A DNA stretch of 64,000 nt from contig OZ271856.1 in assembly GCA_965601975.1 (NCBI GenBank), positions 2,542,001-2,606,000 of the forward strand. The letters are read 5' to 3'. Source of the stretch: JANQIO01 sp965601975. Lineage in GTDB: Bacteria > Pseudomonadota > Gammaproteobacteria > Pseudomonadales > Halieaceae. Of the stretch, positions 51,661-59,158 are shown in pieces. The notes below the pieces were generated by a model. It ran no database searches and was not told where the DNA came from. It worked only from the letters and a program-made list of their open reading frames with translations. Numbering within the stretch: position 1 is the first letter of the stretch; the number at the start of each line of letters is the position of its first letter. The position numbers and the translations under genes were made by a program.

Positions 51661-52818
51661 CTAGCGGTTCACCTCGCGTGAACCCAGGTTGACCAGGTCG
51701 TTCAGTACGCCCTCCAGGCCTCCGTAAACGGAGATGCTGTCGATGCGCGCCGTGACCCGCTCAAGAGCTTCCAGCTCTTTCAGACGCAGCAGCGTCGGGT
51801 TGTTTTCCATCATTTTCGCGGTGTTGTGCAGTGACCGCATGGCTTGAGTTTCCTCGCGCCGTTTGATCAGGTTGGCCTCGGACTCTTTTTGAGCCTCGAC
51901 AACCTGGTTCAGGATCAACTTCATATCACCCGGCAGAATGATGTCTTTGACGCCCACGCTGACCATGTCGATGCCGTACTCGGCCAGCTGACCGCGAATG
52001 CCGTCGGCAATCGCAACGTTCAGACGGTCCTTGTCTTCCAGCAGTGCGTCCAGCGCATGCATACCGACCGCCTCCCGCAGCCGCAGCTGCAGCTCACGGT
52101 AGATGTAGGACGCATGGTCGCTCAGGCGCAGTACAACCGTTTCCGGATCGACGATCCGGAAGCTGGCGCTCAGGTTGATGCGCAGGCTAACCCGGTCTTT
52201 GGTCAGGATTTCCTGGCCGCTGACTTCCATGGTTTGCAGGCGCATATCCAGCAGGTTTACGACAACGGACCGGTTGTAGGTCCAATAGCCGTAGTTGCCC
52301 GGCGCGAGCTGGCGCTCGTACTTGCCGTTCACGCTCAGCATACCGACGTGTCCGTCCTTGACCTCGACGTACTCGATGCCGCGGCCGGCCCGGCGGGCGC
52401 GATCCAGCGTGCGGCCGTAACCCAGTACACCGAGCAGGGCCGGCTCGACGGCGAAGTCCTCGCTGATATCGACGATGTCGACCCGGACGTTTTCGACACC
52501 TCGCCATACGGCCAGGCTGGCGCCCGGCGCCAGGACGTCGACCAGGTGGCCGTCCCGGTAGAACAGGCCGACCTCGGTGTCGCTCATCTCGAAGCGCTCG
52601 ATATACCGGTCGAGCATTTCGCCGTGTACGTTCAGCAGGAACTTCGCGCGCGGCTCGACGAAGACGACGTCAGTAACGTCGTAGATCGCTACGTCGATGC
52701 GGCCGAACAGGCCAAGCACGCGGTGACGGCCCGGCATCAGGACGTCGACCAGTCGGTTGCGCCGGTACAGAAGGGCGCGTTCATTGTCTGCAATATCAAT
52801 CGTTTTCCAGAAAATCAT
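51661..52818 (-). CDS. slipin-family (SPFH/band 7) protein
   Basis: A 385-residue protein. The C-terminal two thirds (from about residue 150) is an SPFH domain (ILTKDRVSLRINLSASFRI, YIYRELQLRLREAVG, YGIDMVSVGVKDIILPGDMKLILNQVVEAQKESEANLIKRREE), followed by a helical tail. The N-terminal third contains two related segments (ALLYRRNRLVDVLMPGRHRV and GLFYRDGHLVDVLAPGASLA), apparently an internal duplication. No transmembrane segment is visible at the start, unlike most slipins, so membrane association would be peripheral. A strong AGGAGG lies 8 bp before the ATG. Upstream is a long structured RNA region and the HNH gene on the same strand, with an intrinsic terminator after it. Slipins of this type are linked in other genomes to RNA-repair genes (RtcB, Ro/TROVE), but none is in this window. 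Confidence 0.9.
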   Translation of the reverse strand: MIFWKTIDIADNERALLYRRNRLVDVLMPGRHRVLGLFGRIDVAIYDVTDVVFVEPRAKFLLNVHGEMLDRYIERFEMSDTEVGLFYRDGHLVDVLAPGASLAVWRGVENVRVDIVDISEDFAVEPALLGVLGYGRTLDRARRAGRGIEYVEVKDGHVGMLSVNGKYERQLAPGNYGYWTYNRSVVVNLLDMRLQTMEVSGQEILTKDRVSLRINLSASFRIVDPETVVLRLSDHASYIYRELQLRLREAVGMHALDALLEDKDRLNVAIADGIRGQLAEYGIDMVSVGVKDIILPGDMKLILNQVVEAQKESEANLIKRREETQAMRSLHNTAKMMENNPTLLRLKELEALERVTARIDSISVYGGLEGVLNDLVNLGSREVNR

Positions 52819-53145
52819 GTCAGTCCTCCTCTTCCATGGAAAACACTGTTAACAAAAGGTGAGGCCCACCCGATGGCACTGTGGCCGCCGGATTCCATCC
52901 ACCGGGGCGAGCGGCCAGCGGTGCGACCGCGCGCAGCCCCCAGGCGCCTCCGCAGAGGCGATACCGCTTACCCGGGGACCGCGGCAATCGCACTTGGCCG
53001 CCTACCGCGAAGGACTTCCTCCGAAGGCAACGGCGCCACCGGCGTCTGCCGGTGACCACCTGGCCGGGCGACACTACAGCGCTGTCGCCGCGACCCGGCC
53101 GCCACCAGAGACCATGGGCCTCTGGTTGGTTTTTTTAACAAGGAC

Positions 53146-53209
53146 CTCAACCTTGTGGGGAGTCGAACCCCAGGTCTCTCGACCTTTACCCATTCCGCGT
53201 GTCAGGCGG
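53146..53209 (-). ncRNA. second tRNA-like module (T-arm mimic with flanking stems)
   Basis: Directly after the tRNA-shaped element the minus strand has a 4-bp stem with a 7-nt loop CTGACAC (CCGC/GCGG), then GGTC-GAGA-GACC closed by a GNRA tetraloop (53172-53185), then a perfect T-arm, TGGGG-TTCGACT-CCCCA (53156-53172), then a stem CAAGG/CCTTG. The order recalls anticodon arm, long variable arm and T arm of a tRNA without acceptor or D arm. Confidence 0.5.
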
Positions 53210-53212
53210 TGT

Positions 53213-53285
53213 GTCTCTGACAGGAATCGAACCTGCGACAAATCGATTACTCATCGACTGCTCTGCCAAGCTGAGCTACAAAGAC
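53213..53285 (-). tRNA. tRNA-like element with abnormal anticodon loop, no CCA
   Basis: A complete cloverleaf can be drawn. Acceptor GTCTTTG pairs with CAGAGAC (one G-U). The D stem is GCTC/GAGC with loop AGCTTGGCA. Anticodon stem GTCGA pairs with TCGAT around loop TGAGTAA. The variable region is TTGTC. The T stem GCAGG/CCTGT holds loop TTCGATT. The universally conserved U33 is G here, the apparent anticodon AGT would be odd for this group, and the following bases (ACACC) do not give CCA, unlike the genuine tRNA-Gly in this window. It therefore looks like a mimic or a decayed tRNA within the HNH-slipin intergenic RNA. A tRNA-finding program may call it tRNA-Thr or undetermined. Confidence 0.7.
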
Positions 53286-53411
53286 CTTGGTGTTCAGGCT
53301 TCCGTCCGGATTGGTACACAGGACGCCAGGGGCACTGTGCCAGGCCGGCGTTATGAACCGGCACCGCTAACCCGTTGGGAACATCCCAAACCTGGTGTTG
53401 GCCGGCCGCCC

Positions 53412-53969
53412 TCAGGCGGCCAGCCAGTTTCGTTGCCCGCCGAAGCGGGTTTGCAGGTACTGCATCTGGTCACCGCAGATATGGCGGTTGGCCAGGTACA
53501 GGTACTCGTAAACGTTCGGCTCGAACGGAATTGCGAGCAACTCCATTCCAGCCTGCTCCGGCGTGCGACCGCCTTTGCGGTGGTTGCACCTGGCACAGGC
53601 GGCAACCACATTGGTCCAGACGTCGCGACCGCCCTGAACGCGCGGAACCACGTGGTCCCGGGTCAGCTCGCTGCGGCCGAAGACCCCGCCGCAGTACATG
53701 CAGCGGTGGCCGTCACGACGAAACAGCAGAGGGTTGCTGAGCTGCGGAACCAGGCTGTGTCCACTCACACGGCCTTCACAGGCGATGATCGGGGCCAGCG
53801 TCAGGCTGGAGCGCTCACCGCTGCGGTTCGTGCCGCCGCGCAGCCGCGTGGTCTCAGTACCCAGGGTCCAGACAACCAGCTCCTTGACGTACAGGACGGC
53901 AGCCTGTTCGCGGGAAACCCAGGCGAGGGGCAGCCCGGCGCTGTTCAGCCGCAGAATCTGCATGATCAT
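53412..53969 (-). CDS. HNH endonuclease
   Basis: A 185-residue protein. The N-terminal third (MQILRLNSAGLPLAWVSREQ) resembles the N-terminus of the widespread small HNH proteins. The nuclease core lies at about residues 90-145: zinc pair CMYCGG, then SELTRDHVVPRVQGG with the catalytic His, the Asn in DVWTNVVAACARCNHRKGG with the second zinc pair and closing RTPEQAG. Metal-dependent DNA or RNA cleavage is expected; the target is unknown. A GGAGGG ribosome site precedes ATG 53969; a second in-frame ATG is two codons further. It lies between a terminator-bearing leader and the tRNA-like RNA plus slipin gene, all on the minus strand. Confidence 0.88.
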   Translation of the reverse strand: MIMQILRLNSAGLPLAWVSREQAAVLYVKELVVWTLGTETTRLRGGTNRSGERSSLTLAPIIACEGRVSGHSLVPQLSNPLLFRRDGHRCMYCGGVFGRSELTRDHVVPRVQGGRDVWTNVVAACARCNHRKGGRTPEQAGMELLAIPFEPNVYEYLYLANRHICGDQMQYLQTRFGGQRNWLAA

Positions 53970-54001
53970 TGCACTACCCTCCTCGCGCGATTTCCGCGCA
54001 T

Positions 54002-54036
54002 AAAAAAAACCCGACAGACTCAGGCCTGTCGGGTTT
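54002..54036 (-). terminator. intrinsic terminator just upstream of the HNH gene
   Basis: On the minus strand AAACCCGACAG (complement of 54026-54036) pairs perfectly over 11 bp with CTGTCGGGTTT (54007-54017), loop 8 nt, followed by a run of eight T (54002-54009). It stands 33 bp before the HNH start, so the transcript from the upstream promoter must either end here or read through; attenuation is possible. Confidence 0.88.
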
Positions 54037-54042
54037 CCTCGA

Positions 54043-54095
54043 TGAAGCGCTTCCCGCTTCAGGAATACCTTGAAAGGCCCACGCGCCTTTCAAGG
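54043..54095 (-). ncRNA. two hairpins in the leader upstream of HNH
   Basis: Two perfect stem-loops precede the terminator: 54068-54095 (11-bp stem CCTTGAAAGGC/GCCTTTCAAGG, 6-nt loop) and 54043-54061 (7-bp stem TGAAGCG/CGCTTCA, 5-nt loop). With the promoter and terminator they define a transcript of roughly 250 nt that could be a small RNA or a regulatory leader. Confidence 0.6.
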
Positions 54096-54106
54096 GAAAG
54101 ACGCAA

Positions 54107-54217
54107 CTAGCTCACAACCCCCTTGCCGATATGGCGGAGGCAGAGAGCGTCCAACAGCGACTCCCATGCGCTGGGCATGGCGATCGCCTGGACTGAGTTG
54201 TTCTGCACATCAAACAT
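54107..54217 (-). CDS. possible 36-codon leader ORF
   Basis: An ATG at 54217 opens a 36-codon frame ending at a TAG at 54107, just before the two hairpins and terminator. The product would be MFDVQNNSVQAIAMPSAWES followed by 16 more residues. The ribosome site is weak (AGACGA) and no family is recognised. Its place between a strong promoter and a terminator fits a leader peptide or a small protein, but it may be untranslated RNA. A longer frame starting at 54337 includes the promoter and is rejected. Confidence 0.35.
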   Translation of the reverse strand: MFDVQNNSVQAIAMPSAWESLLDALCLRHIGKGVVS

Positions 54218-54263
54218 TGATTGTCGTCTTTGAAAAATTTGTCGTTTAAAAATCAGGGCGCGC

Positions 54264-54291
54264 ATCATAGCGCTGTGAAAAACCGTGTCAA
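54264..54291 (-). promoter_or_regulatory. near-consensus sigma70 promoter for the HNH/slipin locus
   Basis: On the minus strand a perfect -35 TTGACA (54286-54291), a 16-bp spacer and -10 TATGAT (54264-54269, 5 of 6) are followed by the GC-rich discriminator GCGCGCCC, a feature typical of growth-rate-controlled stable-RNA promoters. Transcription would start near 54257, about 40 nt upstream of the small ORF. The rest of the stretch between this promoter and the AAC(3)-like gene (to 54378) is AT-rich and shows nothing else. Confidence 0.82.
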
Positions 54292-54378
54292 CAGTTACTG
54301 GCTTGCAAAACAGAATTTTCACAAACTGAATCCACAATTGAGCAAACTCGGTCTTGAGCCCAGCGTACGGTGCAGTGT

Positions 54379-55221
54379 CTACGCACGATGTTCGCTCATC
54401 CAGCCAATGGCAAAATCCACCATGGGTCTCTGCCGAAACAGTTTTGTCTCAGCAAGCCCGACCTGTCCGCGAATGAAATCTCCCGGCGCGGCGCAGGCTT
54501 CGTACGCAGTCCCGAGGCTTCCGAAATCATCGGTTTCCAATGCCAACATCCTGAAAGTCACCCACTCTCGATCGGGACGATCGCCCTGTTCCGCAGACCT
54601 GCGAACCCTGGCGCAGCTCTCATCAATTTCACGCCGGGTGAACTCCGCTTCGTATTCGGCCAGATGCAGTGATGTGTTGGAGTCATGACCGACGCCCAGC
54701 AACATCACCTTACCGTCAGAATCGTAGAGTCGCCCAATAGGAGATTCCCTGCCGAACATTGGCTCAAGCCCATGATCGGCAGTGAGTGCCCTGGCGAGCG
54801 GACCGAGGGCAGCGAATGAGCCAATGGGGTGAGTACTTCGGATAGCACCGGGCCACTGGCGAAAACATTCTGCTATGGCGCCCATGCCGAAAGAGGGGCT
54901 CAGTCGTGGGTCAAAAGCTGGCATCTCTTGCCGGATGGTATCCCACCAATCCCGCGGCACCGGCGGATTCTCCCAGTGGCCTGGATCCGTGTTCCCCGCC
55001 GTGTGGGTAGGCATTACCAATGTACCCTGGTGCCCAACGGTATCCAGTAGTGCATGCACGACCGCGACTGCACCACCACACACCCAGCCCAGCGCAGACA
55101 GACTGGCGTGCACAAGCAGAACATCTCCGGGTTCGACGCCCAGGTCTCGGAGCTGCGCCGCAATCCTGCTACGCGTCACAGGCCCGGGTGAGCGCGAAAC
55201 AACGCTTGTCTCGTTCTTCAC
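54379..55221 (-). CDS. AAC(3)-family N-acetyltransferase
   Basis: A 280-residue protein of the aminoglycoside 3-N-acetyltransferase/YokD fold. Typical segments are GDVLLVHASLSALGWVCGGA, GTLVMPTHT, AIRSTHPIGSFAALG with the catalytic-region His, and LLGVGHDSNTSLHLAEY. Real antibiotic resistance cannot be inferred; many chromosomal members act on other amines. The start is GTG at 55221, 4 bp after the tadA stop, so the two genes are likely co-transcribed. Confidence 0.9.
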   Translation of the reverse strand: MKNETSVVSRSPGPVTRSRIAAQLRDLGVEPGDVLLVHASLSALGWVCGGAVAVVHALLDTVGHQGTLVMPTHTAGNTDPGHWENPPVPRDWWDTIRQEMPAFDPRLSPSFGMGAIAECFRQWPGAIRSTHPIGSFAALGPLARALTADHGLEPMFGRESPIGRLYDSDGKVMLLGVGHDSNTSLHLAEYEAEFTRREIDESCARVRRSAEQGDRPDREWVTFRMLALETDDFGSLGTAYEACAAPGDFIRGQVGLAETKLFRQRPMVDFAIGWMSEHRA

Positions 55222-55225
55222 TGGG

Positions 55226-55672
55226 TTAGCGCCGTTCGCGGAAAAAGCCCTGGAGTAGTGCAGCGCTGTCCGCCGCGAGGGGTCCCTCTTCCCAGGTCAC
55301 CTTGTGGTTGTAGAATTCGCGATCCAGGTCGGAGCCCTGGCTGACGACGACGCCTGCCCGCGGTTCCCGCGCAGCGAATACCAGCCGCTCGACGCGGGCG
55401 TGAACGATGGCGCCCACGCACATGGTGCAGGGTTCGAGGGTGACATAGAGGGTGGAGCCCGGCAGACGGTAGTTTCCCTCCCGCGCTGCGGCATCCCTGA
55501 GCGCAATGATCTCTGCATGGGCCGTCGGATCATTGGAGGTAATGGGCTGGTTGTAACCTTCACCGATCACCTCGCCCTCGCGCACCACCACCGCACCGAC
55601 CGGCACTTCGCCAGCGGCCGCAGCATCGCAGGCGAGCTCCAGGGCGCGTTGCATATAGTCGGCGTCGGACAT
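55226..55672 (-). CDS. tadA: tRNA(Arg) adenosine-34 deaminase TadA
   Basis: A 148-residue zinc enzyme that converts A34 to inosine in tRNA-Arg(ACG). Catalytic motifs HAEIIAL (zinc His and proton-shuttle Glu) and PCTMCVGA (two zinc Cys) are intact. Length and surroundings (mltF-side, guaA-side) match the Pseudomonas-type order with insertions. A 114-bp gap separates it from the LRR gene upstream. Confidence 0.96.
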   Translation of the reverse strand: MSDADYMQRALELACDAAAAGEVPVGAVVVREGEVIGEGYNQPITSNDPTAHAEIIALRDAAAREGNYRLPGSTLYVTLEPCTMCVGAIVHARVERLVFAAREPRAGVVVSQGSDLDREFYNHKVTWEEGPLAADSAALLQGFFRERR

Positions 55673-55786
55673 TCCGCTACTCCCGCTCGATGATGTGCAC
55701 TTTATTGTATGTAGCCATACTCATAAGTGAAGTACATCCGCCATGCCCGCGGGAGCCGAGTCATCAGGTCGCCTTTTTGGGATTCG

Positions 55787-57439
55787 TTAGTTGACACACT
55801 CCTCCGGACCCAACATGGCCAAATCCAGGACCTCATCGAGCATCGAAAGTTGCTCGCAGGGTATCCCCTCATTGCCCTGAAGATCCAACTCAGTGAGGCT
55901 GACCAGGGCGAACAGAACTGACACGTCGACGACCTTGTTGTGGCTCAGATCCAGACTCTCCAGTTGGGCCAGACCAGCCAAGGGGCCCAACTCACGTATA
56001 TTGTTTCGGGAGAGCGACAGCGACAGTAGATTTCTGAGCGCTGCAACCCAGGAAACATCATCGAGACTACTCGATGTAATCTCGAGTGAAGAAAGTTGAG
56101 TCAGGTTTTCGAGCACTGCCGTGTCCAGCTCGCTATTGTAGCTGAGCCGCAGCTTGGTCAGATTGTAGAGCTCCGGCAGCACGCTGAAATCCGTATCCCT
56201 TAGCGGCTCACAAATATAGCTATACCCCTTTTCATCAAAGCAATAGTCGTAGATAGGACTCACACTCGACAAGGTAAGCTCCTCAAGACCGGTAAGCATT
56301 GTCAGAGGCGTCAAGTCGTCCGTATTGATGCCAACAAGAGAGAGGATTCTCAATTTTCGCAAGGAGCGCAAGCGAGAGAGATCCAGGTCCATACCACGGA
56401 GATAGAGAACTTCCAGTGACGTGAGGTCTTCCAAACCGGAATACTGACAATACGACGAGCCGCCAAAGCAGTTTGGCGCTTCCAGGGACTTCAGCTTCTT
56501 GAGCTCAACCAGAGGGCTCAGATTACTGAACTGGTTGAAGCACGGATGGCCCTCCCAGTTGTAGTAACACCAGTTCAGCTCCTCGAACAGGTGTCCGGGG
56601 ACATCCGTGTAGCTGTGGCCGAATCCGCTCCTGAGGCTCAGGGTTTCCAGGTTTTTCAACTCTGAGAGGGCCTGGATATTGCCAATCACATTACCGGCAA
56701 GGTCGAGATCGATCAGATTATTCAGAACGCGGAGGGCATCGATATCGCTTATAAGGTTTGTCCTGAGGTTAACAGACTCAAGCGTTCTGAGTGCGGACAC
56801 AGGGGTAAGGTCAACGATAAAGTTTGAGGAGAGATCCAGCTTCGCGATCGGCGCATAATGGAACGCGCCCAGCCCTTCCACTGACTCTATACTGCGATCT
56901 GCACACAGGAGCTCTGTGACATCGCGTACCACCGCCCAGCCGTTCCGTTCGGCTTCTTCGGCAACGCATTGGCCCAGCGCTGCATCCGCGAATGACAGAT
57001 CAGCGAGTGGAGTATCGGGCTCTGCCAGACGCCGGAACACAGCCACGGTCGGCGGCATAACCGTGTCCGGCCAGCGCGCGTTGAATTTCTGCAGTACCTC
57101 CGTGGAAACCCAGTAGTGGCATTCTCCCAGCGTTGAATCAGCGTCGCAGGCCAGGCCCCGCCATCCTTCAAACTTCCAGCCAGGACGGGGTATCGCCGCG
57201 TAGCGGGCGTTGTAGCTTCCCGCCAGCACACTGTTATCGGTGCAGCGCTCGGCCTCGGCCTGAAACTCCTCCAGCGTGCAGCCGCGGACGCCCCAGTTGA
57301 GCTCGACAATGTCGCCCTCCCCCTCAATGGCGAGGGGGTGTTTGCATGCCGCCAGTACCACCAGGCAAGCGAGAGCCACACTGCTTTTCAAAGCCTGTGC
57401 AAGCCTGTCCGCCAATGCGTTACTCAAAGTGACAGCCAC
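55787..57439 (-). CDS. leucine-rich-repeat lipoprotein
   Basis: A 550-residue predicted lipoprotein. N-terminal signal peptide with hydrophobic stretch SSVALACLVVLAAC, whose lipobox LAAC places the lipidated Cys at residue 32. A Cys-containing N-terminal domain follows (residues about 33-190; GWKFEGWRGLAC recalls the InlB/Listeria-Bacteroides-type repeat seen in surface proteins). Then come at least a dozen LRR units of the internalin-like SDS22 type (IAKLDLSSNFIVDLTPVSAL, LIDLDLAGNVIGNIQALSEL). Likely surface-exposed and protein-binding. Its GC content is visibly lower than that of flanking genes, suggesting acquisition. The start is GTG with AGGAT upstream. Confidence 0.85.
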   Translation of the reverse strand: MAVTLSNALADRLAQALKSSVALACLVVLAACKHPLAIEGEGDIVELNWGVRGCTLEEFQAEAERCTDNSVLAGSYNARYAAIPRPGWKFEGWRGLACDADSTLGECHYWVSTEVLQKFNARWPDTVMPPTVAVFRRLAEPDTPLADLSFADAALGQCVAEEAERNGWAVVRDVTELLCADRSIESVEGLGAFHYAPIAKLDLSSNFIVDLTPVSALRTLESVNLRTNLISDIDALRVLNNLIDLDLAGNVIGNIQALSELKNLETLSLRSGFGHSYTDVPGHLFEELNWCYYNWEGHPCFNQFSNLSPLVELKKLKSLEAPNCFGGSSYCQYSGLEDLTSLEVLYLRGMDLDLSRLRSLRKLRILSLVGINTDDLTPLTMLTGLEELTLSSVSPIYDYCFDEKGYSYICEPLRDTDFSVLPELYNLTKLRLSYNSELDTAVLENLTQLSSLEITSSSLDDVSWVAALRNLLSLSLSRNNIRELGPLAGLAQLESLDLSHNKVVDVSVLFALVSLTELDLQGNEGIPCEQLSMLDEVLDLAMLGPEECVN

Positions 57440-57521
57440 ATCCTGTGAGCCGAGACAATTCCCTACTCACAGAGTAGTTCAGGTTGCGGCTGTATTAAAC
57501 CAGAAACGTGAGACCAGTCTA

Positions 57522-59096
57522 TCATTCCCACTCGATGGTAGCGGGCGGCTTGCTGGAGATATCGTAGGTCACCCGGCTGACGCCGGAGATTTCGTTGATG
57601 ATTCGGTTTGAGACTTTTTCGAGCAGCTCGTAGGGCAAGTGCGCCCAGCGCGCGGTCATGAAGTCCACGGTCTCCACTGCCCGCAGGGCAATGACGTATT
57701 CGTAGCGGCGCCCGTCGCCGACCACGCCGACGGATTTCACCGGCAGGAACACGGCGAAGGCCTGGCTGGTCTTGTGGTAGAAATCCGCCGCGTGCAGTTC
57801 CTCGATGAAGATGGCGTCGGCCTCCCTCAGCAGGTCCGCGTATTCCTTCTTCACCTCGCCGAGAATGCGCACGCCGAGACCGGGGCCCGGGAACGGGTGG
57901 CGGTAGACCATGTCGTAGGGCAGGCCCAGCTCCAGTCCAACCTGGCGCACCTCGTCCTTGAACAGCTCGCGCAGGGGCTCGACCAGGTCCAGCTCCATGT
58001 CCTCCGGCAGGCCGCCGACGTTGTGGTGTGACTTGATCACGTGGGCCTTGCCGGTCTTGGCCCCCGCCGACTCGATCACGTCCGGGTAGATGGTGCCCTG
58101 GGCCAGCCATTTCACGTCCTGGATTTTGGCCGCTTCGTCGTCGAATACCTCGATGAAGGTGTTGCCGATGATCTTGCGCTTCTGCTCCGGCTCGTCCACC
58201 CCGGTCAGGCGCGACAGGAAGCGCTCCTCCGCGTCGGCGCGAATGACCTTGACGCCCATGTTCTTGCCGAACATGTCCATGACCTGCTCGCCCTCGTCCT
58301 TGCGCAGCAGGCCGTTGTCGACGAACACGCAGGTGAGCTGGTCGCCGATGGCCCGGTGCAGCAGCGCCGCGACCACCGAAGAGTCAACGCCTCCTGATAG
58401 CCCGAGCAATACCTTGTCGCTCCCGACCTGCTCGCGCACCCGCTCGATGGCGTCCTCGGCGATATTGGCCGCCGTCCACAGCACATCGCAGCCGCACAGC
58501 TCCAGCACGAAGTGCTCGTAGATGCGCTTGCCCTGCAGGGTATGGGTCACCTCCGGGTGGAACTGTATGCCGTAGAAGGGCTTGTCCCGGTGCACCATCC
58601 CGGCGATCGGGCAGCTGTCGGTCTCTGCCATCAGGTCAAAGCCTTCGGGCAGTGTGGTGACCTTATCGCCGTGGCTCATCCACACATCCAGCAGCGCGGT
58701 GCCGTCGTGGGACACATGGTCCTTGATGTCGTGCAACAGGCCGGTGTTCCCGGTGACGCGAATCTGGGCGTAACCGAACTCTTTCAGGTCGGAGCACTGC
58801 ACCTCGCCGCCAAAATGCGCGGCCATGGTCTGCATGCCGTAGCAGATCCCGAGAATCGGAACGCCCAGCTCATAGACCAGCGCCGGCGCGACCGGCGCCC
58901 CCTCCTCGGTCACCGATTCGGGACCGCCCGAGAGAATCACGCCCCGCGGGTTGAACTCCCGAATCTCCTCGTCGGTGATATCCCAGGCGCGGATTTCGCT
59001 GTAGACGCCCACTTCCCGCACCCGTCGGGCGATCAGCTGGGTGTACTGGGAGCCAAAGTCCAGGATGAGAATTCGCTGGTCGTGAATATTGTTCAT
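57522..59096 (-). CDS. guaA: GMP synthase (glutamine-hydrolysing)
   Basis: A 524-residue enzyme that aminates XMP to GMP. N-terminal class I glutaminase with nucleophile in GICYGMQTM and catalytic HPE (QFHPEVTHT), central ATP-pyrophosphatase with SGGVDSSV, and C-terminal dimerisation domain ending SKPPATIEWE. ATG at 59096 is the start; an in-frame TTG lies one codon before. Forms the usual guaB-guaA pair with a weak hairpin between. Confidence 0.98.
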   Translation of the reverse strand: MNNIHDQRILILDFGSQYTQLIARRVREVGVYSEIRAWDITDEEIREFNPRGVILSGGPESVTEEGAPVAPALVYELGVPILGICYGMQTMAAHFGGEVQCSDLKEFGYAQIRVTGNTGLLHDIKDHVSHDGTALLDVWMSHGDKVTTLPEGFDLMAETDSCPIAGMVHRDKPFYGIQFHPEVTHTLQGKRIYEHFVLELCGCDVLWTAANIAEDAIERVREQVGSDKVLLGLSGGVDSSVVAALLHRAIGDQLTCVFVDNGLLRKDEGEQVMDMFGKNMGVKVIRADAEERFLSRLTGVDEPEQKRKIIGNTFIEVFDDEAAKIQDVKWLAQGTIYPDVIESAGAKTGKAHVIKSHHNVGGLPEDMELDLVEPLRELFKDEVRQVGLELGLPYDMVYRHPFPGPGLGVRILGEVKKEYADLLREADAIFIEELHAADFYHKTSQAFAVFLPVKSVGVVGDGRRYEYVIALRAVETVDFMTARWAHLPYELLEKVSNRIINEISGVSRVTYDISSKPPATIEWE

Positions 59097-59130
59097 CAAT
59101 GCAAAAAATCCAAAAACTGGTGTCTGGAAC

Positions 59131-59154
59131 GAAAAGCGCCGCTTTCGCGGCGCT
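59131..59154 (-). terminator. stem-loop between guaB and guaA
   Basis: An 8-bp stem AGCGCCGC/GCGGCGCT around the tetraloop GAAA (minus strand) is followed by TTTTCG. It stands directly after the guaB stop and may reduce read-through into guaA. Confidence 0.55.
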
Positions 59155-59158
59155 GGGT

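Larger units (their letters stand above)
52860..53411 (-). ncRNA. structured RNA region between HNH and slipin genes
   Basis: The 593-bp gap between the HNH stop (53412) and the slipin start has no credible reading frame but many stable hairpins on the minus strand. Beyond the tRNA-shaped element these are 53405-53420 (6-bp stem, overlapping the HNH stop), 53375-53389 (TTGGGA/TCCCAA), 53104-53126 (ACCAGAG/CTCTGGT), 53067-53089 (GGCGACA/TGTCGCC), 53037-53054 (CACCGGC/GCCGGTG) and a CGCCTC/GAGGCG stem around 52945-52960. The uninterrupted run suggests a functional RNA of several hundred nucleotides, transcribed with HNH and slipin, or a structured leader. On the plus strand the 53104-53126 stem is followed by GGTTTTTTT, so a short antisense transcript ending there is possible. 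Confidence 0.6.

Noticed and set aside
53412..53969. HNH gene as part of a group I or II intron in a tRNA
   Set aside because: The cloverleaf is uninterrupted and separate from the HNH gene, and no intron core was recognised; this was not tested by a covariance search.
54107..54337. 76-codon version of the leader ORF
   Set aside because: Its start lies upstream of the -35/-10 promoter elements, so the mapped-looking promoter would not transcribe it in full.
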